Assembly (NCBI GenBank): GCA_030038595.1
Contig: JASHSW010000057.1
Location: forward strand, 1 to 9,606
Origin: Methylovirgula sp.
GTDB lineage: Bacteria > Pseudomonadota > Alphaproteobacteria > Rhizobiales > Beijerinckiaceae
DNA: 9,606 bases
Direction of reading: 5' to 3'
The notes under the pieces are model-generated. The model searched no databases. It worked only from the letters and a program-made list of their open reading frames with translations, and was not told the DNA's origin. Shown here piece by piece: positions 1 to 7,854 of the stretch (positions are counted from its first letter, which is position 1; every line of letters starts with the position of its first letter). Both the position numbers and the translations under genes were made by a program.

Positions 1-187
1 CTGAAGACCTGCCCAATCGCAAACACAATAAGCCCTGAGATTTGTTCGATATAGAGAACGTATCCTGCCAATACGCTTGACCGAACGAACGGTTTAGCAG
101 ACATTCGCCGTTCCTCGCGGCAGCCCGCCTCCCGCCCCTCGAAGAGCCCGTCTTCGCGAGCGTAGTGTCGCATCCCAGGAGCTGTTT
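1..187. other. metK upstream region without a supported gene
   Basis: No complete gene fits here. On the + strand, frame 3 gives eleven residues (EDLPNRKHNKP) then a stop at 40-42, which could be the tail of an upstream gene; in many Hyphomicrobiales an XRE-type regulator precedes metK, but the piece is too short to identify. A CTTGAC hexamer at 77-82 resembles an alphaproteobacterial -35 box, but the matching -10 position (100-105, GACATT) is poor. Short inverted repeats occur at 59-63/71-75 (CGTAT/ATACG) and 80-83/90-93 (ACCG/CGGT). I could not match the leader to the SAM-II or SAM/SAH riboswitch patterns I know. Confidence 0.4.
138..160 (+). promoter_or_regulatory. Hairpin in the metK leader
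   Basis: CGAAGA (140-145) and TCTTCG (151-156) form a perfect 6-bp stem around a 5-nt loop (GCCCG). An outer CT/AG pair can extend it across a 2-nt bulge. It lies about 20 nt before the AGGAG ribosome binding site of metK and is not followed by a T-run, so it is not a simple terminator. It could affect translation or mRNA stability, or be chance in GC-rich DNA. Confidence 0.25.
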
Positions 188-1384
<1,197 letters not shown>

Positions 1385-1411
1385 AGGCGTGCTGCGGCCG
1401 ACGAACGATCG

Positions 1412-2122
1412 ATGAGTGCCGATTTCGAAAAGCGCAATTTGCAAAGCGCCGCGGCGGTGCGTCTGTACGGGCGGCGCAAGGGCAAAAGGCTTCGGCCGCA
1501 CCAAGCCAAGCTGCTGGAGACGCTTCTGCCGCGCCTGGCGCTCGATCTTTCTCCTCCGATCGCCGACGCCGCGGCGCTGTTTGCGCGCCGACCTGCGGCG
1601 ATTTTCCTCGAAATCGGGTTCGGCGGCGGCGAACATCTCGCCGCCGAGGCAGAGGCGAATCCGGATTGCGGGCTGATCGGCTGCGAATATTTTGAGAATG
1701 GGGTCGCCAAGGCCTTGGCGCTCATCGAAGCCAAGAAACTCGACAACGTGCGGCTCTATTGCGGCGACGCGGGAGGGATGATCGATGCTCTGCCTGCGAC
1801 GGCACTTGCTCGGGTCTTTTTGCTCTATCCGGACCCTTGGCCGAAGCGCCGCCAACGCAAGCGCCGGTTCCTCTCCGATTCGATGCTCGCCGCGCTCGCC
1901 CGGGTGATGCGGGCTGGGGGCGAATTGCGTTTCGCCACCGACATCGACGACAACGCCGGCTGGACCCTGGGGCGTATCCTGCGCGCCCCGGATTTCGTCT
2001 GGAAAGCCGAAACGGCAGCCGATTGGCGGGAGCCCTGGCCCGGCTGGACCGCGACACGCTACGAAGCCAAAGCGCTCGCCGCCGGCCGCAAGCCCGTCTA
2101 TCTGACTTTCGTGCGGCGCTAG
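1412..2122 (+). CDS. trmB: tRNA (guanine-N7-)-methyltransferase TrmB
   Basis: SAM-dependent methyltransferase forming 7-methylguanosine, typically at position 46 in the variable loop of tRNAs. The 236-residue protein contains the Rossmann SAM-binding motif EIGFGGGEH (67-75), the TrmB signature YPDPWPKRR (139-147) followed by a basic stretch, and the C-terminal TRYEAKAL element (215-222) that is usual for the family. The N-terminus (RLYGRRKGKRLRP, about residues 17-29) is basic and also typical. The ATG at 1412 has no convincing Shine-Dalgarno, which suggests translation is partly coupled to metK, 27 nt upstream. The gene ends 5 bp before the stop of the convergent metallohydrolase gene, leaving no room for a terminator between them. 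Confidence 0.96.
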   Translation: MSADFEKRNLQSAAAVRLYGRRKGKRLRPHQAKLLETLLPRLALDLSPPIADAAALFARRPAAIFLEIGFGGGEHLAAEAEANPDCGLIGCEYFENGVAKALALIEAKKLDNVRLYCGDAGGMIDALPATALARVFLLYPDPWPKRRQRKRRFLSDSMLAALARVMRAGGELRFATDIDDNAGWTLGRILRAPDFVWKAETAADWREPWPGWTATRYEAKALAAGRKPVYLTFVRR

Positions 2123-2127
2123 GACGG

Positions 2128-2904
2128 CTAGGCGTTATAAGGACCGAATCGCAACAGGCCGGCGCCGTTCGTTCTGAGCCAAGCTTCGGCGCGATCGACA
2201 TGCGCCGAGAGTTTGGCGAGAACCTTCCAAAAGCTTGGCGAATGGTTCATGTGCACGAGATGCGCCACCTCGTGTGCGGCGAGATAATCGAGCACGTAGC
2301 TGGGCGCCAAGATCAACCGCCAGGAAAAGCTCAGGGCGCCGGTCGAAGAACAGGAGCCCCACCGGCTGGTCGTATCGCGCAGGCTGATCTTGCGCGGCTT
2401 GACGCCGATCTTGGCGGCATGGCGGAAGACCGCGGCTTCGAGGTCGCGCCTGGCTTCGCGCATCAGAAAATCCTTGACGCGCCGCGCCACGTGCGCCGGC
2501 CCGGCGCCGACACAGAGCAGCGGCAGTTTGGCGTCAGCCTCGGCGCGGTGGACCGGCTCAATCCAGACGTTGCCGCGCTGCCTCGGTCGTTCGACGATCC
2601 GATGGTTGATGCCGCGAACCGGGATGATTTCGCCGCCTCCGAACGGCATCGGCTCGGGTAGACGCTGCAGGCGCGCGCCGATCCAGGCGGCGTGGCGCTC
2701 GATGAAGCTGCGCGCTCCGGTGATCGAACCGCGCGGCGGCATGGTCAGGACCACGTCGCGCGTCGCAGCGCGGACGCGCAGCGTGAAACGGCGCGCCGAA
2801 GCGATACGCTTCAATGCGATACGATAGGTTTCGCCGCCATGCGAGACATCGAGATAGGTGATCTGCGAGCTTCGCGGCGCGCTTTTTCGGGGCGGGCTCG
2901 GCAT
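2128..2904 (-). CDS. YgjP-like zinc metallohydrolase (COG1451 / DUF45)
   Basis: Predicted metal-dependent hydrolase of the YgjP/WLM-like group, related in fold to M48-type zincin peptidases. The 258-residue product carries the zinc motif HEVAH (211-215) and the third His ligand in HMNHS (His221), giving the family pattern HExxH-x5-H followed by SFW. Upstream lies the conserved TSRWGSCSS block (179-187), diagnostic of this family. An N-terminal beta-rich domain (about 20-100) includes VRAATRDVVLTMP. The substrate is not predictable from the sequence. The ATG at 2904 has no strong ribosome binding site, so the start is less certain than the frame; roughly the first 12 residues are low-complexity and could be dispensable. 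The gene converges on trmB and is transcribed in the same direction as phaZ, 225 bp away. Confidence 0.9.
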   Translation of the reverse strand: MPSPPRKSAPRSSQITYLDVSHGGETYRIALKRIASARRFTLRVRAATRDVVLTMPPRGSITGARSFIERHAAWIGARLQRLPEPMPFGGGEIIPVRGINHRIVERPRQRGNVWIEPVHRAEADAKLPLLCVGAGPAHVARRVKDFLMREARRDLEAAVFRHAAKIGVKPRKISLRDTTSRWGSCSSTGALSFSWRLILAPSYVLDYLAAHEVAHLVHMNHSPSFWKVLAKLSAHVDRAEAWLRTNGAGLLRFGPYNA

Positions 2905-3129
2905 GGGCGGCGAGCTTATCTTTTGCCGGACTGAGTCGCCACTGGATCGAATGGAGTGCCGATAAAATTCTACTTTGTTGGTTATAATGCTTGTCCGATC
3001 AGGCAGTTATGGATGTGATCGACTCAGGGAGGAAGGGCAACTCCGACGTGCGTAGATCCGCCACTGCGCTAAATGCGGGTAGTTCTTTGGGAGGTACAGA
3101 AGAAAAAGGGTGCCGAGGCCCGGGGCGGC
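2905..3129. other. Spacer between phaZ and the YgjP-like gene
   Basis: AT-richer DNA downstream of phaZ and upstream of the YgjP-like gene (both - strand). It should hold the promoter of the YgjP-like gene. Minus-strand -10-like hexamers are TAGAAT (2967-2972) and TATAAC (2981-2986), but neither has a good -35 at normal spacing. A perfect TATAAT is present on the + strand at 2983-2988, also without a recognisable -35. An 8-bp inverted repeat, CTGAGTCG (2931-2938) and CGACTCAG (3020-3027), brackets this promoter-like zone. I see no credible small gene or RNA gene. Confidence 0.4.
3103..3122 (-). terminator. Possible intrinsic terminator of phaZ
   Basis: Read on the - strand, about 8 nt after the phaZ stop, the DNA gives GGGC-CTCG-GC-A-CC, a short GC stem with a bulged A and a 4-nt loop, followed after C residues by TTTTT (AAAAA at 3103-3107 on the + strand). 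Position and T-run fit a Rho-independent terminator, but the stem is short, so this is tentative. Confidence 0.35.
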
Positions 3130-4407
3130 TTAGAGCGGCGCCATCGCGGCGGTGAAGGCCCGGATGCGCGGCGCGATCTCCTGCCGGAAGCGGGAGCCGT
3201 TGAAGACGCCGTAATGGCCGACGTTGGCCTGTTGGTAGTGCAGCTTGCGCTTGCCGGGAATGTGGGTGCAGAGCTCTTGTGCGGCGAACGTCTGACCGAG
3301 GCCGGAGATGTCGTCCCTTTCCCCTTCGACCGTCATCAATGCCGTGCGGCGGATGGCGCCGAGATCGATCCGCTCGTTCCTATGCATCATCGTACCGTTG
3401 GGGAGACGATGTTCGACGAACACCGTTTCGACCGTCTGCAGATAGAACTCCGCGGTGAGATCCATCACCGCCAGATATTCGTCATAGAATTCGCGGTGCT
3501 TTTCGGCCGAGTCGCCGTCGCCCTCCATCAGGTGGTTGAACATCTCGATGTGCGCGTTGATATGCCGATCGAAGTTCATCGCCATGAAACCGGAAAGCTG
3601 GAGAAATCCCGGATATACGTCGCGTCCCACCCCCGGATAGGGATAGGGCACCGGGTGGATGCAGTTCCCGCGGAACCACGCGCTGCCGCGTTCCTGGGCG
3701 AGGAGATTGACGGCGGTGGGGCTGCGGCGCGTATCGATCGGGCCGCCCATCAGGGTCATCGAGGCTGGAGCATCGGCGTTTTGGCGCTTTTCGAGGAGCG
3801 CCACCGCCGCAATCAACGGCACGGCAGGTTGGCAGACTGCGATCGTATGCAGCGGAATGCCGTCCTTCTCGGCGCTGAGCAGGTGACAAATTTCGGTGAG
3901 GTAGTCGATATAGTCGTCGAGATCGAACGTGCCGAACGCGAGCGGCACCATACGCGCATCCGCCCAATCGGTAATGTAGACGTCGTAATGAGGCAGGAAC
4001 GCCTCAACCGTGCCGCGCAGCAGCGTCGCGTGATGCCCGGACATCGGTGCGACGAGCAAAAGCTTGGGCTGGCGCGGTTCGCCGACGCCCTCCCAATCCC
4101 GCTCGAAATGCAGCAGCTTGCAGAATGTCTTCTGCCAAACGACTGCCTCGTGGACCGGCACCTTTTTGCCGTCCACGATGGTCGAGGTCAGGCCGAAGTT
4201 CGGCTTGCCATAACGCCGCGTCAGGCGCTCGAACAGTTCCGCCGAAGCCGCCACATTGCGGCCGACCTGCGTATGGGCAAGGGGATTAATGGGATTGTTG
4301 AACCAGAGGCGCGCGATGTCGGAAAAGGCGCGGGCCGGCGCGAGCGCCAGGTAGGTCATCTCATGCAATTGATAGGAATAGGCATTCATCGGTCCGCCAC
4401 CAAACAT
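3130..4407 (-). CDS. phaZ: Intracellular poly(3-hydroxybutyrate) depolymerase PhaZ
   Basis: Hydrolyses native intracellular PHB granules to release 3-hydroxybutyrate for reuse of stored carbon. The protein matches the Cys-type intracellular depolymerases (Ralstonia PhaZ1 type): N-terminal YQLHEM..LAPAR, then FNNPINPLAHT, the PMSGHHATLLRGTV block (121-134), the AVCQPAVP nucleophile elbow with Cys192 in place of the usual lipase Ser, an acidic residue in EGERDDISG (Asp365), and His398 in NVGHYGVF. Together these give a plausible Cys-Asp-His triad. The frame opens at a TTG at 4431, but the ATG at 4407 has a GAGG Shine-Dalgarno 7 nt ahead and gives 425 residues. An ATG at 4389 (starting MNAYSYQLHEM) would give 419, the usual family length, and is a fair alternative. 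No signal peptide, as expected for a cytosolic enzyme. The long open frame on the opposite strand is a shadow. Confidence 0.95.
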   Translation of the reverse strand: MFGGGPMNAYSYQLHEMTYLALAPARAFSDIARLWFNNPINPLAHTQVGRNVAASAELFERLTRRYGKPNFGLTSTIVDGKKVPVHEAVVWQKTFCKLLHFERDWEGVGEPRQPKLLLVAPMSGHHATLLRGTVEAFLPHYDVYITDWADARMVPLAFGTFDLDDYIDYLTEICHLLSAEKDGIPLHTIAVCQPAVPLIAAVALLEKRQNADAPASMTLMGGPIDTRRSPTAVNLLAQERGSAWFRGNCIHPVPYPYPGVGRDVYPGFLQLSGFMAMNFDRHINAHIEMFNHLMEGDGDSAEKHREFYDEYLAVMDLTAEFYLQTVETVFVEHRLPNGTMMHRNERIDLGAIRRTALMTVEGERDDISGLGQTFAAQELCTHIPGKRKLHYQQANVGHYGVFNGSRFRQEIAPRIRAFTAAMAPL

Positions 4408-4472
4408 TTCCAGCACCTCGCGGACCGACAACCGCCCGGACGAGCCGACGTTCCGTCCGGGTCTTTCGCGTC

Positions 4473-4533
4473 ATTATTGCACTGCACAAGCTTAATACGA
4501 CAGTTTTCTCAAATCAATGCAACGAAGTATGCA
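4473..4533 (-). promoter_or_regulatory. phaZ promoter region with TGCA cluster (candidate PhaR operator)
   Basis: This AT-rich block sits 66-126 nt upstream of the phaZ ATG. Four TGCA tetramers occur within 56 bp (4478, 4483, 4518, 4530), the first two forming the symmetric TGCACTGCA. PhaR, the PHB-responsive repressor of alphaproteobacteria, is known to bind TGC-rich palindromes, so this is a reasonable operator candidate. On the - strand a possible -35 TTGCAT (4517-4522) and -10 TATTAA (4492-4497) are 19 nt apart, slightly long; the TGCACTGCA site would lie just after the -10, a position suited to repression. The assignment is inferred from pattern only. Confidence 0.35.
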
Positions 4534-4554
4534 TAATTTTCTCTTTTCGCCGGT

Positions 4555-4578
4555 TTTTTCATCGTCCTGACGGAAAAA
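4555..4578. repeat. Short AT-rich inverted repeat downstream of the ABC operon
   Basis: TTTTTC (4555-4560) pairs with GAAAAA (4573-4578), and inside it CGTC (4563-4566) with GACG (4569-4572), separated by a 2-nt bulge. It lies 13 nt past the permease stop. It has no T-run after the stem on either strand and its outer stem is A-T, so it is a poor classical terminator. It might mark the 3' end of the ABC operon mRNA. Confidence 0.25.
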
Positions 4579-4591
4579 TGTCACAGCAGCG

Positions 4592-5425
4592 TCACTCGCC
4601 GGTCTGCAGCAGGCTGCCGGCGCGCCGCGCGTCCAGCAGCATCCGGCGAAAGCCGATCACCGCGACGCTGAACAAAAGGACGTTCAGCACAAAGGCCTCG
4701 CCCATGAGATCGGCGCGGAATGCGTGATGGATCAGCAAGCCCCGCAAGCCCTCGAACACGTAGGTGGGTGGCAGCATCCAGGCGAAGGCCTGCAACGGCT
4801 TCGGCAACACGCCGACTGGATAAAAGACGCAAGCCAGCGGCTGCATCAGGAACATGACGGTCCAGACGAGCGATTCTGCCGCAAGCCCATAGCGAAGCAC
4901 CACACCGGAACAGAGCAGGCCGATCGCCCAGCTTGTCAAAATGAGATTGGCGAAGAAAAAGCCGACGGCCAGTCCTAGTCCCCAGAGATTGAAACCGAAG
5001 AATAGGATTGCCAGGAACGTGACCGGCAGGAAGCCGATCGACAGCCGAATGATGCTCATCGCCGTCAGCGCCAGGATGAATTCGCCGACGCGCAGCGGGC
5101 TCATCATCAAGTTGGCGATGTTGCGCGACCACATCTCTTCGAGAAACGAGACCGAGAATCCGAGCTGGCCGCGAAACAAAATGTCCCAGAGCAGCATAGC
5201 GCCGATAAGAGTGCCGGCGGCGAGGCCCAAACGGCCCGCGATCGGTGCCGCGGCCGATGCTTTTGCGAGATAGGTCTGGAGAAATCCCCAGGTCAGCATC
5301 TGCACCAGCGGCCAATAGATGAGATCGAGAATGCGCGGCGGCGAAGAGCGCAGCAGATACAGATAGCGGCGCAGCATCGCGCCGACGCGCCGCAGAGACA
5401 GACCTTCGGCCGGCGTCCGGTTCAC
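4592..5425 (-). CDS. ABC-2 type exporter permease
   Basis: Inner-membrane permease of an ABC-2 (COG0842-type) exporter, paired with the upstream ATPase. The 277-residue product has a short basic cytoplasmic N-terminus, then about six hydrophobic segments (roughly 34-54, 68-85, 113-142, 147-176, 185-207, 243-260). It shows typical ABC-2 features: an amphipathic EEMWSRN stretch after the second segment (96-102) and the PPTYVFEGLR motif (219-228) near the last membrane segment. The start is set by overlap: a GTG at 5425 shares GTGA with the stop of the ATPase gene, implying translational coupling. The same frame stays open upstream through the whole ATPase gene to 6232, but that part encodes Arg-rich shadow sequence. 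The substrate cannot be read from the sequence; drug, lipid or polysaccharide export are all possible. Confidence 0.88.
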   Translation of the reverse strand: MNRTPAEGLSLRRVGAMLRRYLYLLRSSPPRILDLIYWPLVQMLTWGFLQTYLAKASAAAPIAGRLGLAAGTLIGAMLLWDILFRGQLGFSVSFLEEMWSRNIANLMMSPLRVGEFILALTAMSIIRLSIGFLPVTFLAILFFGFNLWGLGLAVGFFFANLILTSWAIGLLCSGVVLRYGLAAESLVWTVMFLMQPLACVFYPVGVLPKPLQAFAWMLPPTYVFEGLRGLLIHHAFRADLMGEAFVLNVLLFSVAVIGFRRMLLDARRAGSLLQTGE

Positions 5426-6195
5426 GGCGCGCGCCTGCGGCCGCGGGCCAGATCGAGAAATACTTCTTCGAGGCTGTCGCGCCCGAAACGAGCGAGCAGT
5501 TCGCCCGGGCTCGCGTCGCCGGCGACGCGGCCTTCCTTCAGCATGATCACCCGATCGCAGAGCCGCTCCACTTCTCGCATGTTGTGCGAGGCAAGCAGGA
5601 TCGTCGCGCCGCTGCCCCGGCGATAGGTTTCGATATGCGTGCGCACCCAATCGGCCGTATCGGGATCGAGCGAGGCGGTCGGCTCGTCGAGCAATAGCAC
5701 TTCGGGCTCGTTGATGAGCGCCTTCGCCAAGGCGACACGCGTCTTCTGGCCGGCGGAGAGTTGGCCGGACGGCCGGTCGAGCAGGTCTTCGAGCGCCAGA
5801 TCCTTGGCGAGAACGGAAATGCGGATTTCGAGGTCGCCGATTCCATAAAGCCGGCCGAACACTTCGAGATTCTGGCGCACCGTGAGGCGGTGCGGCATGT
5901 CGACGTAGGGACTCTCGAAATTCATCCGCGCCAGTACCCGGTGGCGTTCGGCCAACATATCGACGCCAAGCACGTTCACCTTGCCGGAGGTCGGCAGGAT
6001 GAGGCCCATAATCATGCCGATCGTGGTGGTCTTTCCGGCGCCGTTGCCGCCGAGCAGCCCGGTCACCGAACCGCGTGCGACCGAAAAGCTCACGTGGTCG
6101 ACCGCGACCAAGCGTTTGTAAGCCTTCGTCAAGGCCTCGACTTCGATCGCCGGGGCGGTGGGCTCGCATGGGCGCTGCGGCGCGGCGATATGCAT
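5422..6195 (-). CDS. ABC transporter ATP-binding protein
   Basis: Cytoplasmic ATPase that powers the adjacent ABC-2 permease. The 257 residues include Walker A GGNGAGKT (49-56), signature LSAGQ (146-150, a common variant of LSGGQ), Walker B VLLLDEP with catalytic Glu171, the D-loop SLD (175-177) and the H-loop His in LASHNM (His204). Between Walker A and the signature, where a Q-loop Gln is expected, the sequence reads MNFESPYVDMPHRLTV (91-106), with no Gln. The ATG at 6195 is preceded by AGGA, 8 nt away. The gene is divergent from regB with an 81-bp gap and is followed, with 4-bp overlap, by the permease gene, so the two form a minimal exporter operon. About 16 N-terminal residues before IEVEALTKAY are outside the conserved domain. 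Confidence 0.94.
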   Translation of the reverse strand: MHIAAPQRPCEPTAPAIEVEALTKAYKRLVAVDHVSFSVARGSVTGLLGGNGAGKTTTIGMIMGLILPTSGKVNVLGVDMLAERHRVLARMNFESPYVDMPHRLTVRQNLEVFGRLYGIGDLEIRISVLAKDLALEDLLDRPSGQLSAGQKTRVALAKALINEPEVLLLDEPTASLDPDTADWVRTHIETYRRGSGATILLASHNMREVERLCDRVIMLKEGRVAGDASPGELLARFGRDSLEEVFLDLARGRRRAP

Positions 6196-6276
6196 GGGGC
6201 GGATCCTGTCGCTTCACTCCTCGCAGAGGCATATAACAGGCGGAAAGAAGGCGAGTGAACGGGAGGATTGCGGTTC
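6196..6276. promoter_or_regulatory. Divergent promoter region of the ABC operon and regB
   Basis: This 81-bp gap must carry promoters for both directions. A perfect 7-bp inverted repeat, TTCACTC (6213-6219) and GAGTGAA (6253-6259), is centred on an AT-rich ATATAAC (6231-6237). On the - strand TTCACT (6254-6259) and TTATAT (6231-6236) are 17 nt apart and form a plausible ABC promoter. On the + strand TATAAC (6232-6237) is a -10 candidate for regB without a clear -35. GCGGA-TCCT-GTCGC (6199-6212) resembles the GCGNC/GNCGC half-sites reported for RegA/PrrA. GGGAGG (6261-6266) is the regB ribosome binding site. Confidence 0.45.
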
Positions 6277-7671
6277 ATGCGCCCGTCCCTGCAGTGGAAC
6301 CCAGGCGTGCCGGACGGCAACCGGCCGCCGCTAAGTCTCGACCTCGGCAGAAGATCGCGCCGGCTGCGCGTCGACACGCTTGTGAGATTGCGCTGGCTGG
6401 CGGTCTGCGGGCAGGCGACGGCCGTACTTTTCGTGCGTTTCGCGCTCGGGTTCCCGATTCCACTCGGCCTTTGCCTGTTGTTCATCGCAAGCTCGGCTTG
6501 GCTCAACGTTCTGCTTCGAATTCGCTTCGGACGCAGCGACCGGCTCGAAGATCCGCCCGCCGCATTGATGCTGGCCTATGACATCGTGCAGCTTTCCGCC
6601 CTGCTCTATTTGACCGGCGGTCTCGAAAATCCGTTCTCGATCCTGTTTCTGGCGCCGATCATGATCGCCGCCGTGTCGTTCAGCGGGCGGATCACGCTTG
6701 GCCTCACGCTGCTCGGCGTTGCGGCGGCGACGGCGCTTACCTTCGTGCATTATCCGCTGCCTTGGGCACCGGGCGCGCCGTTGAACCTGCCGTTCCTCTA
6801 CATCGGCGGCATATGGATGGCGATCACGATCGGCGCGGCGTTCACGGCGATCTATGCTTCGCGCATCGCCGAGGAGACGCGCAAGCTCGCCGACGCCTTT
6901 GCCGCGACCGAGCTCGTCATGGCGCGCGAACAGCATTTAAGCCAGCTCGACGGTCTCGCCGCCGCCGCGGCGCATGAGCTGGGCACGCCGCTCGCAACCA
7001 TCACTTTGGTCGTCAAGGAGCTGCAAAAACAACTGCCGCCGGACAGTCCCTTCGACGAGGACGTAGGGCTGATTGTCCAGGAGATCGGCCGCTGCCGCAG
7101 CATCCTCGCCAAAATCGCCTCGCTCGGCGACGAGTCGGGCAATATCCTAAGCGAGATGAGCGTCGGCGTCTTGCTCGAGGAGGCGGTCGCGCCGCATCGC
7201 GATTTCGGCATCCAGATCGGCATCGCCAAACAAGGGCAAGAGCCCGAGCCGATCTGCCGGCGCAATCCGGGGATCATCTACGGCCTTGGCAATCTCATCG
7301 AGAACGCCATCGATTTCGCCCGTTCCGAGGTGAAGATCATCGCCCGCTGGAATGCGAGTTTCGTGGAAGTGGCGATCGAGGACGACGGGCCTGGTTTTTC
7401 TCCAGACGTGATCGGCCGCCTTGGCGAACCTTACGTCACGACCAAGAAAGACCGGCGCGCCAAGTCGGAAGAAGACTTCGGCCTCGGCCTCGGGCTGTTC
7501 ATCGCCAAGACCTTGCTGGAGCGCTCCGGCGCAGCCGTCATTCCGAGCAATGTCGCCGCGCCGCAATCCGGGGCGCGCGTGACGATCCGCTGGCCGCGCG
7601 CCACATTCGAGCCCGGACGCCGCGGCCGCGGTACGGAAGACCCGGTCAAATCCGTGTTCGCCGGCGGCTAG
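6277..7671 (+). CDS. regB: Redox-sensing histidine kinase RegB/PrrB/ActS
   Basis: Membrane sensor kinase of the RegBA global redox system, which in alphaproteobacteria controls respiration, carbon and nitrogen fixation and related genes. The 464-residue protein has a membrane domain of about six hydrophobic segments (roughly residues 33-200) containing the heptapeptide GGLENPF (114-120), implicated in ubiquinone binding in RegB. The kinase core follows: H-box AAAAHELGTPLATI with His233, the conserved redox Cys in QEIGRCRSIL (Cys273), N-box NLIENAIDFA, G1 EDDGPGF and G2 GLGLGLFIAK. The frame opens at TTG 6268, but GGGAGG at 6261-6266 is only 1 nt from it and 10 nt from ATG 6277, so ATG 6277 is preferred. 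regA follows 183 bp downstream, and no SenC/PrrC gene lies between them. Confidence 0.96.
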   Translation: MRPSLQWNPGVPDGNRPPLSLDLGRRSRRLRVDTLVRLRWLAVCGQATAVLFVRFALGFPIPLGLCLLFIASSAWLNVLLRIRFGRSDRLEDPPAALMLAYDIVQLSALLYLTGGLENPFSILFLAPIMIAAVSFSGRITLGLTLLGVAAATALTFVHYPLPWAPGAPLNLPFLYIGGIWMAITIGAAFTAIYASRIAEETRKLADAFAATELVMAREQHLSQLDGLAAAAAHELGTPLATITLVVKELQKQLPPDSPFDEDVGLIVQEIGRCRSILAKIASLGDESGNILSEMSVGVLLEEAVAPHRDFGIQIGIAKQGQEPEPICRRNPGIIYGLGNLIENAIDFARSEVKIIARWNASFVEVAIEDDGPGFSPDVIGRLGEPYVTTKKDRRAKSEEDFGLGLGLFIAKTLLERSGAAVIPSNVAAPQSGARVTIRWPRATFEPGRRGRGTEDPVKSVFAGG

Positions 7672-7741
7672 TTCGGCTGTCCGCGCCGGTAACCTCACCC
7701 GGATTTGCCCGATGCGCCGGCAAAAGGGGCATGATAAACTT

Positions 7742-7800
7742 GCAAATTCTCGGCTTTCGTCCGCGCTGTCCAAATCCCGGGCGACGGACCGAGAATTTGC
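7742..7800. repeat. Large inverted repeat between regB and regA
   Basis: GCAAATTCTCGG (7742-7753) and CCGAGAATTTGC (7789-7800) are perfect 12-bp inverted arms. Inside them TCCG/CGGA (7760-7763 with 7785-7788) and CGC/GCG (7764-7766 with 7781-7783) can extend the stem, leaving a 6-nt left bulge (CTTTCG), a single bulged A7784 and a 14-nt loop. As RNA this would be a stable hairpin of about 19 bp. It ends 54 nt before the regA ATG and is not followed by a T-run, so it does not look like an intrinsic terminator. It could be an mRNA processing or attenuation structure, a pair of operator half-sites, or a dispersed palindromic element. Confidence 0.6.
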
Positions 7801-7854
7801 CTTCCTCGGGGAGACAATTCCGACCTAATATGAAAAAAGACGAAAGACCCGATA

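Noticed and set aside
2931..3027. 8-bp inverted repeat CTGAGTCG/CGACTCAG as insertion-element ends
   Set aside because: Arms are short, 81 bp apart, with no flanking target duplication and no transposase remnant.
3009..3129. Possible small + strand gene in the phaZ/YgjP-like spacer, downstream of a TATAAT at 2983
   Set aside because: No matching -35, no ribosome binding site of note and no recognisable peptide; the frame simply runs into the 3' end of phaZ.
3073..4536. 487-codon open frame on the + strand, antisense to phaZ
   Set aside because: It covers the whole of phaZ in the opposite sense, has no recognisable domain or good ribosome binding site, and is explained by codon bias in a GC-rich gene; phaZ has clear catalytic motifs.
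4592..6232. 546-codon frame suggesting an ATPase-permease fusion
   Set aside because: Only the last 277 codons are permease-like. The upstream part is an Arg-rich shadow of the ATPase gene, which is intact in another frame and ends at the permease GTG start.
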